NCBI GenBank assembly: GCA_020832735.1
Contig: JAFIEB010000064.1
Span: forward strand, 1-59,063
Length of the DNA stretch: 59,063 bases
Source: Oceanicaulis sp.
Lineage (GTDB): Bacteria; Pseudomonadota; Alphaproteobacteria; Caulobacterales; Maricaulaceae
Reading direction: 5' to 3'
This document shows positions 27,493 to 38,768 of this stretch, piece after piece. The translations under genes were made by a program, and so were the position numbers. Below the pieces are notes generated by a model. It was not told the origin of the DNA. It ran no database searches and worked only from the letters and a program-made list of their open reading frames with translations. The first letter of the stretch is position 1, and the number at the start of each line of letters is the position of its first letter.

Positions 27493-28416
27493 ATGCGCAC
27501 GCTCTGGCGCGGCAACGCCAATGCCTGGGAATGCGACGAGCTGGGCCATCTCAATGTGCGCTTCTATCTGGCCAAGGCCTGGGAGGCGGTTGAGGCGCTG
27601 GCCGGCGAGCTGGGCATGCACGCAGCCTTCCAGCCCGGCGCCACGGCGACCCTGATCGCGCGCGAGGTGACTGTGCGCTTCCTGGCCGAGGCGCGGCCCG
27701 GCGCGCCGCTGGTCATTCGCGGCGGGGTGCGCACGTTTGACGCCGCCGGGATGACCGCCGATCTGGTCATGGATCACGCCGCCCTGGGCCGGCCGGCCGC
27801 CGCGTTCACCGTGCATCTCGACCATGCCGACCCGGCCAGCGCCCGGCCTTTCGCCTGGAGCGCGCGCGCAAGGGAGGCGCTGGACGCCCTGCGCGCCGAT
27901 CAGCCGCCTGAATGCGCGCCGCGCAGCCTGTCTGTTGCTGCGCCCTCGCCGGACGTGTCGCTGGCGCGCGCGGACGTGCTGGGCCTTGAGGAGATCGGGC
28001 GCGGGCGCATCAATTCCCAGGATGCTGACCGGTTCGGGCGCATGCGCCTGGAATTCTCCATGGGCAAGGTGTCCGACAGCGTCATCCACCTCAGCTCCGG
28101 CTTTCCCGAACAATGGCGGGCCTATCAGGCCGGCGCGCCGCTGAACGCGGCCAGCGCCCTGCTTGAAGCGCGCATCCTGATGCGCCGCTGGCCGGTTGCG
28201 GGCGAGGGCTATGTGATCCGCTCAGGGCTGGCGGGCGTGAACCGCAATGTGCGCCATCTGGTCCACTGGATCTGTGATCCGGTCAGCGGCGCGCCTTTGT
28301 GGACCATGCAGGGCGTGGGCTGCCTGCTTGATCTGGACACCCGCCGCCTGAAACCGGTGGAGGGCGGCGCGCTCAGCGCCATGCAGGCCACGGTGATCGA
28401 AGGGCTGGAGGCTTAG
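27493..28416 (+). CDS. Double-hotdog acyl-CoA thioesterase-like protein
   Basis: A 307-residue soluble protein with two hotdog-like halves. The first has the typical WECDELGHLNVRFYLAKAW motif near residue 13 (Asp and the HxN segment of 4HBT enzymes) and a following strand EVTVRFLAEARPG. The second half begins near RINSQDADRFGRMRLEF at about 175. It probably hydrolyses acyl-CoA thioesters; the substrate is unknown. It starts 21 nt after zur and may be cotranscribed, though no functional link is evident. It converges on cheR with a four-base overlap. Confidence 0.75.
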   Translation: MRTLWRGNANAWECDELGHLNVRFYLAKAWEAVEALAGELGMHAAFQPGATATLIAREVTVRFLAEARPGAPLVIRGGVRTFDAAGMTADLVMDHAALGRPAAAFTVHLDHADPASARPFAWSARAREALDALRADQPPECAPRSLSVAAPSPDVSLARADVLGLEEIGRGRINSQDADRFGRMRLEFSMGKVSDSVIHLSSGFPEQWRAYQAGAPLNAASALLEARILMRRWPVAGEGYVIRSGLAGVNRNVRHLVHWICDPVSGAPLWTMQGVGCLLDLDTRRLKPVEGGALSAMQATVIEGLEA

Positions 28417-29246
28417 GCCGCCGCCACCGCCTTGTTCGCCGCAGCACCGGCGCGCGTGTAGAGGCCGCGATGGCCCTGCGCCGGGCGCAGGCTGTCGGTC
28501 AGCCCCACCACGGTCTCGGCCGCGCCCAGGATGAGATAGCCGTCATCGGCCAGCTGGGCGGCGAGGCGTTCCAGGATTTTCGCCTTGGTCTCGATATCGA
28601 AATAGATCAGCACATTGCGGCAGAAGATCACGTCCATCCGCCCCAGCCGCGAGAAATCCTCCAGCAGGTTGGACTGCTCGAAGCGCACCTTCTGGCGCAG
28701 GTGCGGCTTGATGCGCCAGGCCTCGCCGGTCTGGTCGAAATGTTTGACCAGGCGCTGGATGGAGAGCCCGCGCTGCACCTCGAACTGGGTGTAAAGGCCG
28801 GCTTTCGCCTTCTCCAGCACCGCTGCGCTCATGTCGGTGGCCAGAATGTCCGCCTGCGGACCGCCCGCCTCGTCCAGCAGCATGGCCAGCGAATAGGGCT
28901 CCTGCCCCGATGAGGCCGCCGCGCACCAGATTTTCAGATTGCGCCCGGCGCGCGCGCCCTTGAGCGTGGGCGCGATCACCTGTTCGAACATTTCAAACGG
29001 CGTCTTGTCGCGGAAGAAAAACGTCTCGTGGGTGGCCAGCGCCTCGCACGCGGCGGTGAGCACCGCCTTGTCGCCGCGCATCATGGCGTCGATCAGCGCC
29101 TCGACAGACGCAAAACCGCTCTTGCGCGCCAGCGGGCCGAGGCGGCTTTCCACCAGATACGCCTTCTCCGGACCCAGCACGAGCCCGGTGCGCGCGCGCA
29201 CTTCCTTGCACAGATGTTCGAATTTGTGCGCCGGCAGCTGTGTCAT
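28413..29246 (-). CDS. cheR: CheR, chemoreceptor glutamate methyltransferase
   Basis: Methylates glutamates on chemoreceptors with S-adenosylmethionine to set adaptation. The 277-residue protein has the helical CheR_N domain (residues ~1-75) and the SAM-binding domain with LKIWCAAASSGQEPYSLAMLL near residue 105, the LATDMSAAVLEKAK segment, and VIFCRNVLIYFD near 208. Last gene of the cheA-cheW-cheY-cheB-cheR operon; its start overlaps the cheB stop by four bases. Confidence 0.96.
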   Translation of the reverse strand: MTQLPAHKFEHLCKEVRARTGLVLGPEKAYLVESRLGPLARKSGFASVEALIDAMMRGDKAVLTAACEALATHETFFFRDKTPFEMFEQVIAPTLKGARAGRNLKIWCAAASSGQEPYSLAMLLDEAGGPQADILATDMSAAVLEKAKAGLYTQFEVQRGLSIQRLVKHFDQTGEAWRIKPHLRQKVRFEQSNLLEDFSRLGRMDVIFCRNVLIYFDIETKAKILERLAAQLADDGYLILGAAETVVGLTDSLRPAQGHRGLYTRAGAAANKAVAAA

Positions 29247-30328
29247 GTCAGTCCTTTCAGTCGCCGGGCGATTTCCGGCCCGATCTCCTTCAGCGGCAGG
29301 ATCATGTCGGCGAGGCCGGCTTCAGCGACCGCGCCGGGCATGCCCCACACCACGCTGGTGGCCTGGTCCTGGACGACCACTTGCGCGCCCGCATCGCGCA
29401 GCTTGCGCGCGCCCTCGCGCCCGTCCGCGCCCATGCCGGTCAGGACCACGGCCAGCACATTGCGTCCGGCGGCGGCGGCCAGGCTGGCGAACAGCGGATC
29501 GACGGCCGGACGGCAAAAATTCACCTGCGGGCCCTGATCCAGCGCGGCGTGGAAGCCTTCAGGCCCTGCGCGCACGGTCATGTGCCAGTCGCCCGGCGCC
29601 AGATATATCCGCCCGGCGCGCAGCGGCTCGCCGTCAACCGCCTCGGCGGCGGGCAAGCCCAGCTTGGACAGATGTTCAGCCAGGATGGCGGTGAACAGCT
29701 TGGGCATGTGCTGGGTGATCACAATGGGCGCGCGCGCATCATGCGGCAGGGCCGAGATCACCTCGCGCAGCGCCTGGGGACCGCCTGTGGACGATCCGAT
29801 GGCCACGATCGCGGGCCGCGGCGCAGGACCTCTGCCGGGACGCGGCGCAGCCGGGACCGGCGCAGGGCGCACCGCAGCCGCCCGACGCGGGCTCAGCGCG
29901 ATCAGCTTGCGCAACAAGTCTTCACGATAGGCCTGCGCCCCCGCCACCTTGCCCGCCTCGGGCTTGGCGGCGCAGTCAGCCGCGCCCAGCGACAGCGCGC
30001 GCACGGTCACCCGGGCGCCCTGGCGCGTCAGGGTGGAGGCCATGACCACACGCGCGCCCGGCGCGGCCTTGAGGATCAGCGGCAGGGCGGTGAGCCCGTC
30101 CATGCGCGGCATTTCCACGTCCAGCACGACCAGATCAGGCTGCAGCTCGCCGGCGCGGCGCACACCCTGCTCGCCATCGGCGCAGGTGGCGGCGAGCTCC
30201 AGGCGGGGATCGGCCTCGATCCAGCGGGCCACCAGTCCGCGCACCACGGCGCTGTCATCCACCACCAGCACGCGCGGGAGCCCCCCGGCGGGCGGTGCGG
30301 CGGGTGGTCTGGACTGAGCTGCGGTCAC
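29243..30328 (-). CDS. cheB: CheB, chemoreceptor methylesterase
   Basis: Removes methyl groups from chemoreceptors when phosphorylated by CheA, opposing CheR. The 361-residue protein has a receiver domain (RVLVVDDSAVVRGLV, acceptor Asp in LVVLDVEMPRMDG near residue 67) and a C-terminal methylesterase domain. Its triad is Ser in IGSSTGGPQALREV near 175, His in ITQHMPKLFTAI near 200, and Asp in TGMGADGREGA near 297. The start is GTG with a GGGGGG tract upstream. Length and order are typical. Confidence 0.95.
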   Translation of the reverse strand: MTAAQSRPPAAPPAGGLPRVLVVDDSAVVRGLVARWIEADPRLELAATCADGEQGVRRAGELQPDLVVLDVEMPRMDGLTALPLILKAAPGARVVMASTLTRQGARVTVRALSLGAADCAAKPEAGKVAGAQAYREDLLRKLIALSPRRAAAVRPAPVPAAPRPGRGPAPRPAIVAIGSSTGGPQALREVISALPHDARAPIVITQHMPKLFTAILAEHLSKLGLPAAEAVDGEPLRAGRIYLAPGDWHMTVRAGPEGFHAALDQGPQVNFCRPAVDPLFASLAAAAGRNVLAVVLTGMGADGREGARKLRDAGAQVVVQDQATSVVWGMPGAVAEAGLADMILPLKEIGPEIARRLKGLT

Positions 30329-30358
30329 GTTTTGATGCCCCCCATGCGCGGCGCGGCC

Positions 30359-30724
30359 CTAGACCAGGCCGGCCTCGGCGAATTTCGATTCAATAATCTC
30401 GCCGTCGAACGGCTTCATGACGTATTCGTCCGCGCCCGCGCGCAGCGCCTGGGTGATATGGGACATGTCGTTCTCTGTGGTGCAGAACACCACGACGGGT
30501 TTCTTGCCGCCGGGCTCCTGGCGCAGCCGGATCAGGAAATCGAGCCCGTTCATCACCGGCATGTTCCAGTCCAGCAGCACCGCGTCCGGCATGGATTTGC
30601 GGCAGGCGTCGAGAGCTTCCTGACCGTCGGCGGCTTCCTCGCAGGCAAAACCCAGATCCTCGACGATCTTGCGCGCGACCTTGCGGATCACCCGGCTGTC
30701 ATCGACCACCAGACAGGTTTTCAT
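30359..30724 (-). CDS. cheY: CheY-like single-domain response regulator
   Basis: Receiver protein that carries the signal from CheA to the flagellar motor. All receiver residues are present in 121 residues: acidic pair in LVVDDSRVIRK, acceptor Asp in AVLLDWNMPVMNG near residue 52, Thr in FCTTENDMSH, and Lys in YVMKPFDGEI near 104. It sits between cheW and cheB, as the CheY of the main alphaproteobacterial chemotaxis operon does. Confidence 0.93.
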   Translation of the reverse strand: MKTCLVVDDSRVIRKVARKIVEDLGFACEEAADGQEALDACRKSMPDAVLLDWNMPVMNGLDFLIRLRQEPGGKKPVVVFCTTENDMSHITQALRAGADEYVMKPFDGEIIESKFAEAGLV

Positions 30725-30737
30725 GTCCGCTCTCCCC

Positions 30738-31187
30738 TCAGGCCGCCAGCGCGGCGCGCCAGCGGATCAGCGCACGCACGTCCAGAATGGCCAGAAGCTG
30801 CTCCTCCAGCCGGTAGACGCCCTTGATCATGGCGCGCCACTGCGCATCCAGATGGCCCGGCGCCGGCTCGGCCGCGGCGGGATCCAGGCGCAGCACCTCG
30901 CCGACCTCGTCGACCAGCACGCCGAACAGCTCCGAGCCCTCTTCCAGGCCCAGCGCCATCACCGGCTCGTCCTCGCCGCGCGGCGGCAGGCCGAGCCGAA
31001 CCCGGGTCTCGACCGCCGTGACGATGCGTCCGCGTAAATTCAGCAGGCCGGCGATCTCGGCGGGCGCGCGCGGCACCGGCGTGATGCCGTGCGGGCTGAA
31101 CACCTCGCGGATCTCGCTCACCTCGACGCCGAAGAGCTGGCCGCCGACGTGGACGGTGACGTATTCGATCGTGTCTTGCACTGCCAT
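30738..31187 (-). CDS. cheW: CheW, chemotaxis coupling protein
   Basis: Adaptor linking chemoreceptors to CheA. The 149-residue protein is a single CheW domain: YVTVHVGGQLFGVEVSEIREVF near the N-terminus, NLRGRIVTAVETRVRLGLP near 55, LFGVLVDEVGEVLRL near 88 and LEEQLLAILDVRAL near 130. It lies 17 bp after cheA and 13 bp before cheY on the same strand. Confidence 0.95.
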   Translation of the reverse strand: MAVQDTIEYVTVHVGGQLFGVEVSEIREVFSPHGITPVPRAPAEIAGLLNLRGRIVTAVETRVRLGLPPRGEDEPVMALGLEEGSELFGVLVDEVGEVLRLDPAAAEPAPGHLDAQWRAMIKGVYRLEEQLLAILDVRALIRWRAALAA

Positions 31188-31204
31188 GACTTCAGCTCTC
31201 CCGC

Positions 31205-33934
<2,730 letters not shown>

Positions 33935-34051
33935 GGTCCCGCCCCGGGCTGACTGTGCGCAATGGGGCGACGGTGTCACGGACACGGTTAACGCAACGTT
34001 GGCTTATTGCGCTGCTGTCAGAGCCTGGCGGATAAAGTTATTCGGCCCGGG

Positions 34052-34726
34052 TTATTCGGCGGCCGCCGCGCGCTGGCCCGGACCGGTGAGCGCCGTGAAC
34101 TCCACGCGCTCCTCGCTCTGGCTCGCCTCGGCCCGGCCGCCGCTCTCGCGCGCGATGAGGCCGGCGTAGAAGGGCTGCACCGAGCGCCCGTCATAGCCGT
34201 CTTCGGGGCGCTCGCCCCGGATGGCCAGCGTATAGGACGGATCAAGGCGCAAGCGCGGCCCTGTGCAGACCAGGCGCAAGCGCGCGCCGCCGCCGGGCGT
34301 GGCGGACGCCTCGACCGACACCTCGCCGCCGCGCGGCAGGGCGTCGACCGCCAGCCACACCAGATTGAGCAGCACGCGCGCCGCGGTCTTGTCGATCACG
34401 TTGTCAGCCGGCTTCCACACGATCTGCGCGCGCGCCTCGGCGAACATGGCCCCGGCCAGGGTCTGGAGCTCGCCCAGCCCCATCTCGCCTGCGCGCGACC
34501 CGGCCGCGCCGAAGCACACGCGCATATATTCCAGCTTGGCGCGGATCTGCTGCGCGCCCGAGCGCAGCAGCGCAATGGCGTCATCGCGCATGTCGCCTGC
34601 ACCGGGATCGTCCAGCACGCCCATGGCCGCGCCCATGGCGTTGGCCGGACCGGCGATATCGTGACACACGCGCGAGGCCAGAAGCGCCGCGAGTTCGGAA
34701 GCGGAGGGCGTATCATGCGGGTTCAT
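34052..34726 (-). CDS. chpT: ChpT, histidine phosphotransferase of the CckA-CtrA relay
   Basis: Transfers phosphate from the kinase CckA to CtrA and CpdR, controlling cell-cycle and motility genes. The 224-residue protein has a helical-hairpin dimerisation domain with the phosphorylated His in ASRVCHDIAGPANAMGAAMG near residue 21. A degenerate ATPase-like domain follows (VLLNLVWLAVDALPRGGEV), without ATP-binding glycine boxes. It lies 118 bp upstream of cheA on the same strand. Confidence 0.92.
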   Translation of the reverse strand: MNPHDTPSASELAALLASRVCHDIAGPANAMGAAMGVLDDPGAGDMRDDAIALLRSGAQQIRAKLEYMRVCFGAAGSRAGEMGLGELQTLAGAMFAEARAQIVWKPADNVIDKTAARVLLNLVWLAVDALPRGGEVSVEASATPGGGARLRLVCTGPRLRLDPSYTLAIRGERPEDGYDGRSVQPFYAGLIARESGGRAEASQSEERVEFTALTGPGQRAAAAE

Positions 34727-34782
34727 GGCGCCAGCATTATCCGATTCTCCGCGCGCGAAGGGTTAACGCGCTGCACTGCCGC

Positions 34783-35007
34783 TCAGGGCTCGCGGTCGAT
34801 ATCGTCATGGCCGTGCCGGGCCGAGTGAAACACCAGCATCATCAGCCCGCCGCCCACCAGCAGCGACAGGCCGGCGCCCAGCGCCATCGCCAGCCAGCCA
34901 TGCCAGCTGATCTGCAGATCCACCCCCATGAAGCTCCACACCGCCAGCGCTATGGATGCGGCCAGCAGCGCGCCCAGCGACACGATCAGAAGGGCGGTCT
35001 TGTTCAT
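34783..35007 (-). CDS. Small two-helix membrane protein
   Basis: A 74-residue protein with two predicted transmembrane segments (residues ~5-27 and ~38-62) and a short charged His-rich tail (HSARHGHDDIDREP). I recognise no function. It is upstream of chpT on the same strand with a 56-bp gap that contains a GTTAAC motif, so it may be read into the chpT transcript. Confidence 0.65.
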   Translation of the reverse strand: MNKTALLIVSLGALLAASIALAVWSFMGVDLQISWHGWLAMALGAGLSLLVGGGLMMLVFHSARHGHDDIDREP

Positions 35008-35280
35008 GAAGCGGCCTTGCGCATGATTTCTGCGATCCTCAAACAGCTGAGTGTCGCAACGTTGTCTTATCGTTAACGCCGCAACCGTTTAATCACCCTT
35101 GGCAAGCTGGTCCGTCTGGGCCACCATCCAGTGCGATCCGGCTTCCAGGTGGTGCGGACTATGCTGCACCGGTCTGGTAATTGCTTCACGGATCGTAGCG
35201 CTCAGGCGCAGCACGTTACAGGTCCGTTCGACAGAAATGGTCCTGATGCGAGACGCAGCAATTAGGGGAAGACCGTATCC
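35008..35280. promoter_or_regulatory. Divergent intergenic region before the M23 peptidase
   Basis: This 273-bp gap between a minus-strand membrane protein and a plus-strand peptidase must hold promoters in both directions. I see TTAAC at 35073-35077 and TTAA at 35089-35092, but their spacing is wrong for a full CtrA site. No ORF or terminator is convincing here. Confidence 0.4.
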
Positions 35281-36768
35281 ATGTCCGGATTCGACGTCCG
35301 TCTCGCCGACGCCCGGCGCTCGCGCACGCTGGTGTTCTTCGCCACGCTGACCCTTGGTCTGGCGGTGGTGCTGGGCGCTCTGCTGTTTCGATTTGCCGCA
35401 CCTGGCGCGCCGGCCGAACCGCTTGAGACCGCCCCCGCCAGCCCCCAGGCCGTCCAGGCGCTGGCCGACACTGCGGCCGCCCCGTCCGATAATGAGACTC
35501 AGCCTTCAGCGCTAGTGCTGAACGGCGCGCGCGACATCATCGAAGCCGAGCACGCCCTGTTCACCTCCGCGCCCTATCGCAGCCAGGTCGAGAGCGTCGA
35601 TCTGACCGTGCGCTCCGGCCAGACGCTGGCGAGCGTGCTGGCGGGCGCAGGCGCAGACCGGGTCGAGGCCGCGCGCGCCATCGCCGCGCTGGACCCGGTG
35701 TTCCCGGTGCGCCGTCTGCGCGCCGGTCAGGACATGACCATCTATTTCGAGACCCCGGCCGGCTGGGAAGACGGCGAGCGGCGCCTGGCCGGATTGTCCT
35801 TCCGTCCCGATATCGAACGCACGCTGACCGTGGCGCGCACCGGCGACCGGTTCCGCGCCCGCGAGGCGGCCGCGTCGCTGGAGAGCGAGTTCGTGCGGGT
35901 GCGCGGCGAGGTCAGCTCCAGCCTCTACATGTCAGCCATCGAACAGGGCGCCACTGACCGCATCGTGGTCGAGCTGGCCAATATCCTGGGCTATGCGGTG
36001 GATTTTCGCACCATCCAGCCCGGCGACGGGTTTGATCTGGTGTTCGAGCGCCATGTGAACCGGCGCGGCGAGACCGTGCGCACCGGCGACATCGTCTATG
36101 TCAATTTCGCCGGGCGAGGCAGTCCGCTGGAGTATTTCCGCTACACCGCCCCGGACGGCGAGGTGGGCTATTACACCGGCGAGGGCGAGGCCGCCCAGCG
36201 CCTTTTGATGCGCATGCCGGTGAACGGCGCGCGCATCTCGTCATCCTTCGGAATGCGCTTCCACCCCATCCACCAGGTCAACCGCCCGCATAACGGCACC
36301 GATTTCGCCGCCCCGCGCGGCACGCCGATCATGGCCGCCGGCAACGGGGTGGTGGAGCGCGCCAACTGGTTCGGCGGCTATGGCAATTACGTGCGCATCC
36401 GCCACGCCAACGGCTATCAGACGGTGTACGCCCACCTGCAGGGCTTCGCCCGCGGCATCCGGGCCGGCTCGCGCGTCAGCCAGGGCCAGGTGATCGGCTA
36501 TGTCGGCTGCACCGGATCATGCACCGGCCCGCACCTGCATTACGAAGTCCACGCCAACGGCCGCCCGCTCAATCCGATGCGTCTGGACCTGCCGACAGGC
36601 CGGCGCCTGACGCGCGAGGAGCTGCCCCACTTCACGGCTGAACGCGACCGCCTGATCGCCCTGCGCGACAGCGTCCTGTTCGCCAATGGCGAGCCCCCGG
36701 CGTCAGCCGACGAGACGGTGCTTCTGGCCTCGCGCTCCAGCCAGCGCGGCCAGGGCGCCAGCCGCTAG
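35281..36768 (+). CDS. M23 (LytM) family peptidoglycan endopeptidase
   Basis: A 495-residue envelope protein with a single N-terminal transmembrane segment (residues ~17-38). A periplasmic region contains an OapA/LysM-like stretch (VRSGQTLASVLAGAGA...DPVFPVRRLRAGQDM), followed by a C-terminal M23 domain. Metal ligands are visible as HNGTD near residue 337, and HLH in GPHLHYEVHANGRPLNP near 418. It probably cleaves peptidoglycan crosslinks during growth or division. The start follows AGGGGAAG. It stands alone, converging on argG. Confidence 0.93.
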   Translation: MSGFDVRLADARRSRTLVFFATLTLGLAVVLGALLFRFAAPGAPAEPLETAPASPQAVQALADTAAAPSDNETQPSALVLNGARDIIEAEHALFTSAPYRSQVESVDLTVRSGQTLASVLAGAGADRVEAARAIAALDPVFPVRRLRAGQDMTIYFETPAGWEDGERRLAGLSFRPDIERTLTVARTGDRFRAREAAASLESEFVRVRGEVSSSLYMSAIEQGATDRIVVELANILGYAVDFRTIQPGDGFDLVFERHVNRRGETVRTGDIVYVNFAGRGSPLEYFRYTAPDGEVGYYTGEGEAAQRLLMRMPVNGARISSSFGMRFHPIHQVNRPHNGTDFAAPRGTPIMAAGNGVVERANWFGGYGNYVRIRHANGYQTVYAHLQGFARGIRAGSRVSQGQVIGYVGCTGSCTGPHLHYEVHANGRPLNPMRLDLPTGRRLTREELPHFTAERDRLIALRDSVLFANGEPPASADETVLLASRSSQRGQGASR

Positions 36769-36783
36769 TCTCAGCGATCAGGC

Positions 36784-38013
36784 CTAATCGTTCTCGCCCA
36801 GCCGCTTCTTGCGGTCGGCCAGAAGCCGCAGGCGCAAGGCGTTAAGCTTGATGAAGCCTTCGGCGTCCTTCTGGTCGTAGACGTGATCTTCCTCAAACGT
36901 CACATGGGCCAGCGAGTAGAGCGAGGCGGGCGAGGTGCGCCCGACCACCATCACATTGCCCTTGTAGAGCTTGAGGCGGACCTCGCCGCTGACATGGCGC
37001 TGGGAATGGTCGATGGCCGCCTGCAGCATCTCGCGCTCGGGGCTGAACCAGAAGCCCTCATAGAGAAGCTTGGCGTATTTGGGCATCAGCTCGTCTTTCA
37101 GGTGCATGGCGCCCCGGTCCAGGGTGAGCTGTTCGATGCCGCGGTGCGCGATCATCAGGATGGTCCCGCCCGGCGTCTCGTAAATGCCGCGCGACTTCAT
37201 GCCGACAAAGCGGTTCTCCACCAGATCGAGGCGGCCCACGCCATGGCGCGCGCCAATGTCGTTGAGCTCGGTCAGCAGCATGGCCGGCGACAGGGCCTGG
37301 CCGTTGACGCTGACCGCATCGCCGCGCTCGAAACCCACGGTGACGTATTCGGGCTGGTCCGGGCCGTCTTCGGGGTGGCGGGTGCGCAAGCACACCTCAT
37401 TGAAAGCCTCCTCGGCCGGGTCCTCGAGCATTTTGCCCTCCGACGAGGTGTGCCAGAGATTGGCGTCCACCGAGAACGGCGCCTCGCCGCGCTTGTCTGA
37501 CGGCACTGCGATGCCGTGCTTCTCGGCGTAGGCGATGAGCTTGGTGCGCGAATTGAGATCCCATTCACGCCAGGGCGCGATCACGCGCAGCGACGGGTCC
37601 AGCGCCGCCACGCCCAGTTCAAACCGCACCTGGTCATTGCCCTTGCCGGTGGCGCCGTGGGCGACCGCGTCGGCGCCGGTCTCGTGGGCGATCTCCACCA
37701 GGCGCTTGGCGATCAGCGGACGGGCGATGGAGGTGCCCAGCAGATACTGCCCCTCATAGACCGCGTTGGCGCGCACCATGGGGAAGCAGTAATCGCGCAC
37801 GAATTCCTCGCGCAGATCGTCGATATAAATCTCCTTGATCCCGGCCGCTTCCGCCTTGGCGCGGGCGGGCCCCAGCTCCTCGCCCTGGCCGAGATCGGCG
37901 GTGAAGGTCACCACTTCGGCGTCATAGGCATCTTTCAGCCAGCGCAGGATCACGCTGGTGTCCAGCCCGCCTGAATAGGCGAGGACGATCTTCTTGACGG
38001 GCTTCGTCGACAT
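36784..38013 (-). CDS. argG: ArgG, argininosuccinate synthase
   Basis: Condenses citrulline and aspartate with ATP in arginine synthesis. The 409-residue protein starts [20 protein letters not shown] (PP-loop ATP-binding motif) and carries [18 protein letters not shown] near residue 116, and [21 protein letters not shown] near 275. Length is canonical for the type II enzymes. It is monocistronic, with its promoter in the 196-bp gap before the GAF gene. Confidence 0.97.
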   Translation of the reverse strand: MSTKPVKKIVLAYSGGLDTSVILRWLKDAYDAEVVTFTADLGQGEELGPARAKAEAAGIKEIYIDDLREEFVRDYCFPMVRANAVYEGQYLLGTSIARPLIAKRLVEIAHETGADAVAHGATGKGNDQVRFELGVAALDPSLRVIAPWREWDLNSRTKLIAYAEKHGIAVPSDKRGEAPFSVDANLWHTSSEGKMLEDPAEEAFNEVCLRTRHPEDGPDQPEYVTVGFERGDAVSVNGQALSPAMLLTELNDIGARHGVGRLDLVENRFVGMKSRGIYETPGGTILMIAHRGIEQLTLDRGAMHLKDELMPKYAKLLYEGFWFSPEREMLQAAIDHSQRHVSGEVRLKLYKGNVMVVGRTSPASLYSLAHVTFEEDHVYDQKDAEGFIKLNALRLRLLADRKKRLGEND

Positions 38014-38209
38014 GGCGCGGTCTCCTTCATCGTGCGGCGCAGCAATCTAGGGCGAGGCCGGGTGCGATGAAAGCGCTGTTTCCACCGGCCTATAAGGCGC
38101 CCGCCTATGGCCGCGCCCGGACGCAACGACGGAGGCGACGGCCTGTTTAACCGGTCTTTCAGGAAGCCGTCGCAATTTGATGCTCGCAAGTTCGCTGGAA
38201 GGAGAGCGC

Positions 38210-38710
38210 ATGTCGTATCCGCCATCGGTCAGGCTGGACAATCCGCAGCGCCTTGCCGAGCTGGAGCGGTTCAAGGCGGCGGCGCTCGCCCCGGAATCGC
38301 AGGTGTCTGAAGTTATCGCGGCGGCCCGCTATGCGTTTCGCAGCAAGCTCGCTGCGCTCAGCTGTGTGGGTCCGAGGATGACGACCTTCGCCGGAATCGC
38401 GGGCGTGCCAGGGGAGAGCGTTCCAACCTCTCTGGCGTTCTGTAAACGCGTCGTGGAGACTGGAGAGCCCTTCATCGCCAAGAATCTGACACTCTCACCC
38501 GAGTTCGCTGACAATCCTTACGTCACGCAGGCGCCCTATGTGCGCTTCTATGCTGGTATTCCCGTTCGCACCGATTCAGGCTTTGTGCTGGGCGCGTTTG
38601 CGGTATTGAACGAGGAGCCGAGCTTTCGGTTCGAAACTGAAGATTTTGAGGCGCTGCAACGATTTGCCTTGATCGCGATGAACATGATCAATCTGCGCGC
38701 CGTGGCGTAG
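38210..38710 (+). CDS. GAF-domain protein
   Basis: A 166-residue protein made almost only of a GAF sensor fold: AARYAFRSKLAALSCVGPRM, TSLAFCKRVVETGEPFIAKNL, VRFYAGIPVRTDSGFVLGAFAVLNEEP, then an amphipathic helix. Similar GAF units precede kinases or cyclases, but here no output domain is attached. The start at 38210 follows GGAAGGAGAG. Base composition looks a little less GC-rich than its neighbours, and its signal and partner are unknown. It could act as a ligand- or redox-sensing partner for a protein encoded elsewhere. Confidence 0.8.
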   Translation: MSYPPSVRLDNPQRLAELERFKAAALAPESQVSEVIAAARYAFRSKLAALSCVGPRMTTFAGIAGVPGESVPTSLAFCKRVVETGEPFIAKNLTLSPEFADNPYVTQAPYVRFYAGIPVRTDSGFVLGAFAVLNEEPSFRFETEDFEALQRFALIAMNMINLRAVA

Positions 38711-38768
38711 GGCTTGCGCAAAGGCGGCGGCGCTGTGAAGCTTGGGGGGTTGATGATCCCCGCCCCCG

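Noticed and set aside
35073-35092. Possible CtrA site before the M23 peptidase
   Set aside because: Two TTAA motifs are separated by twelve bases, not seven.
38041-38209. Possible extension of the GAF protein or a small gene before it
   Set aside because: The clear GGAAGGAGAG before ATG 38210 fixes the start, and the upstream frame has no family-like residues.
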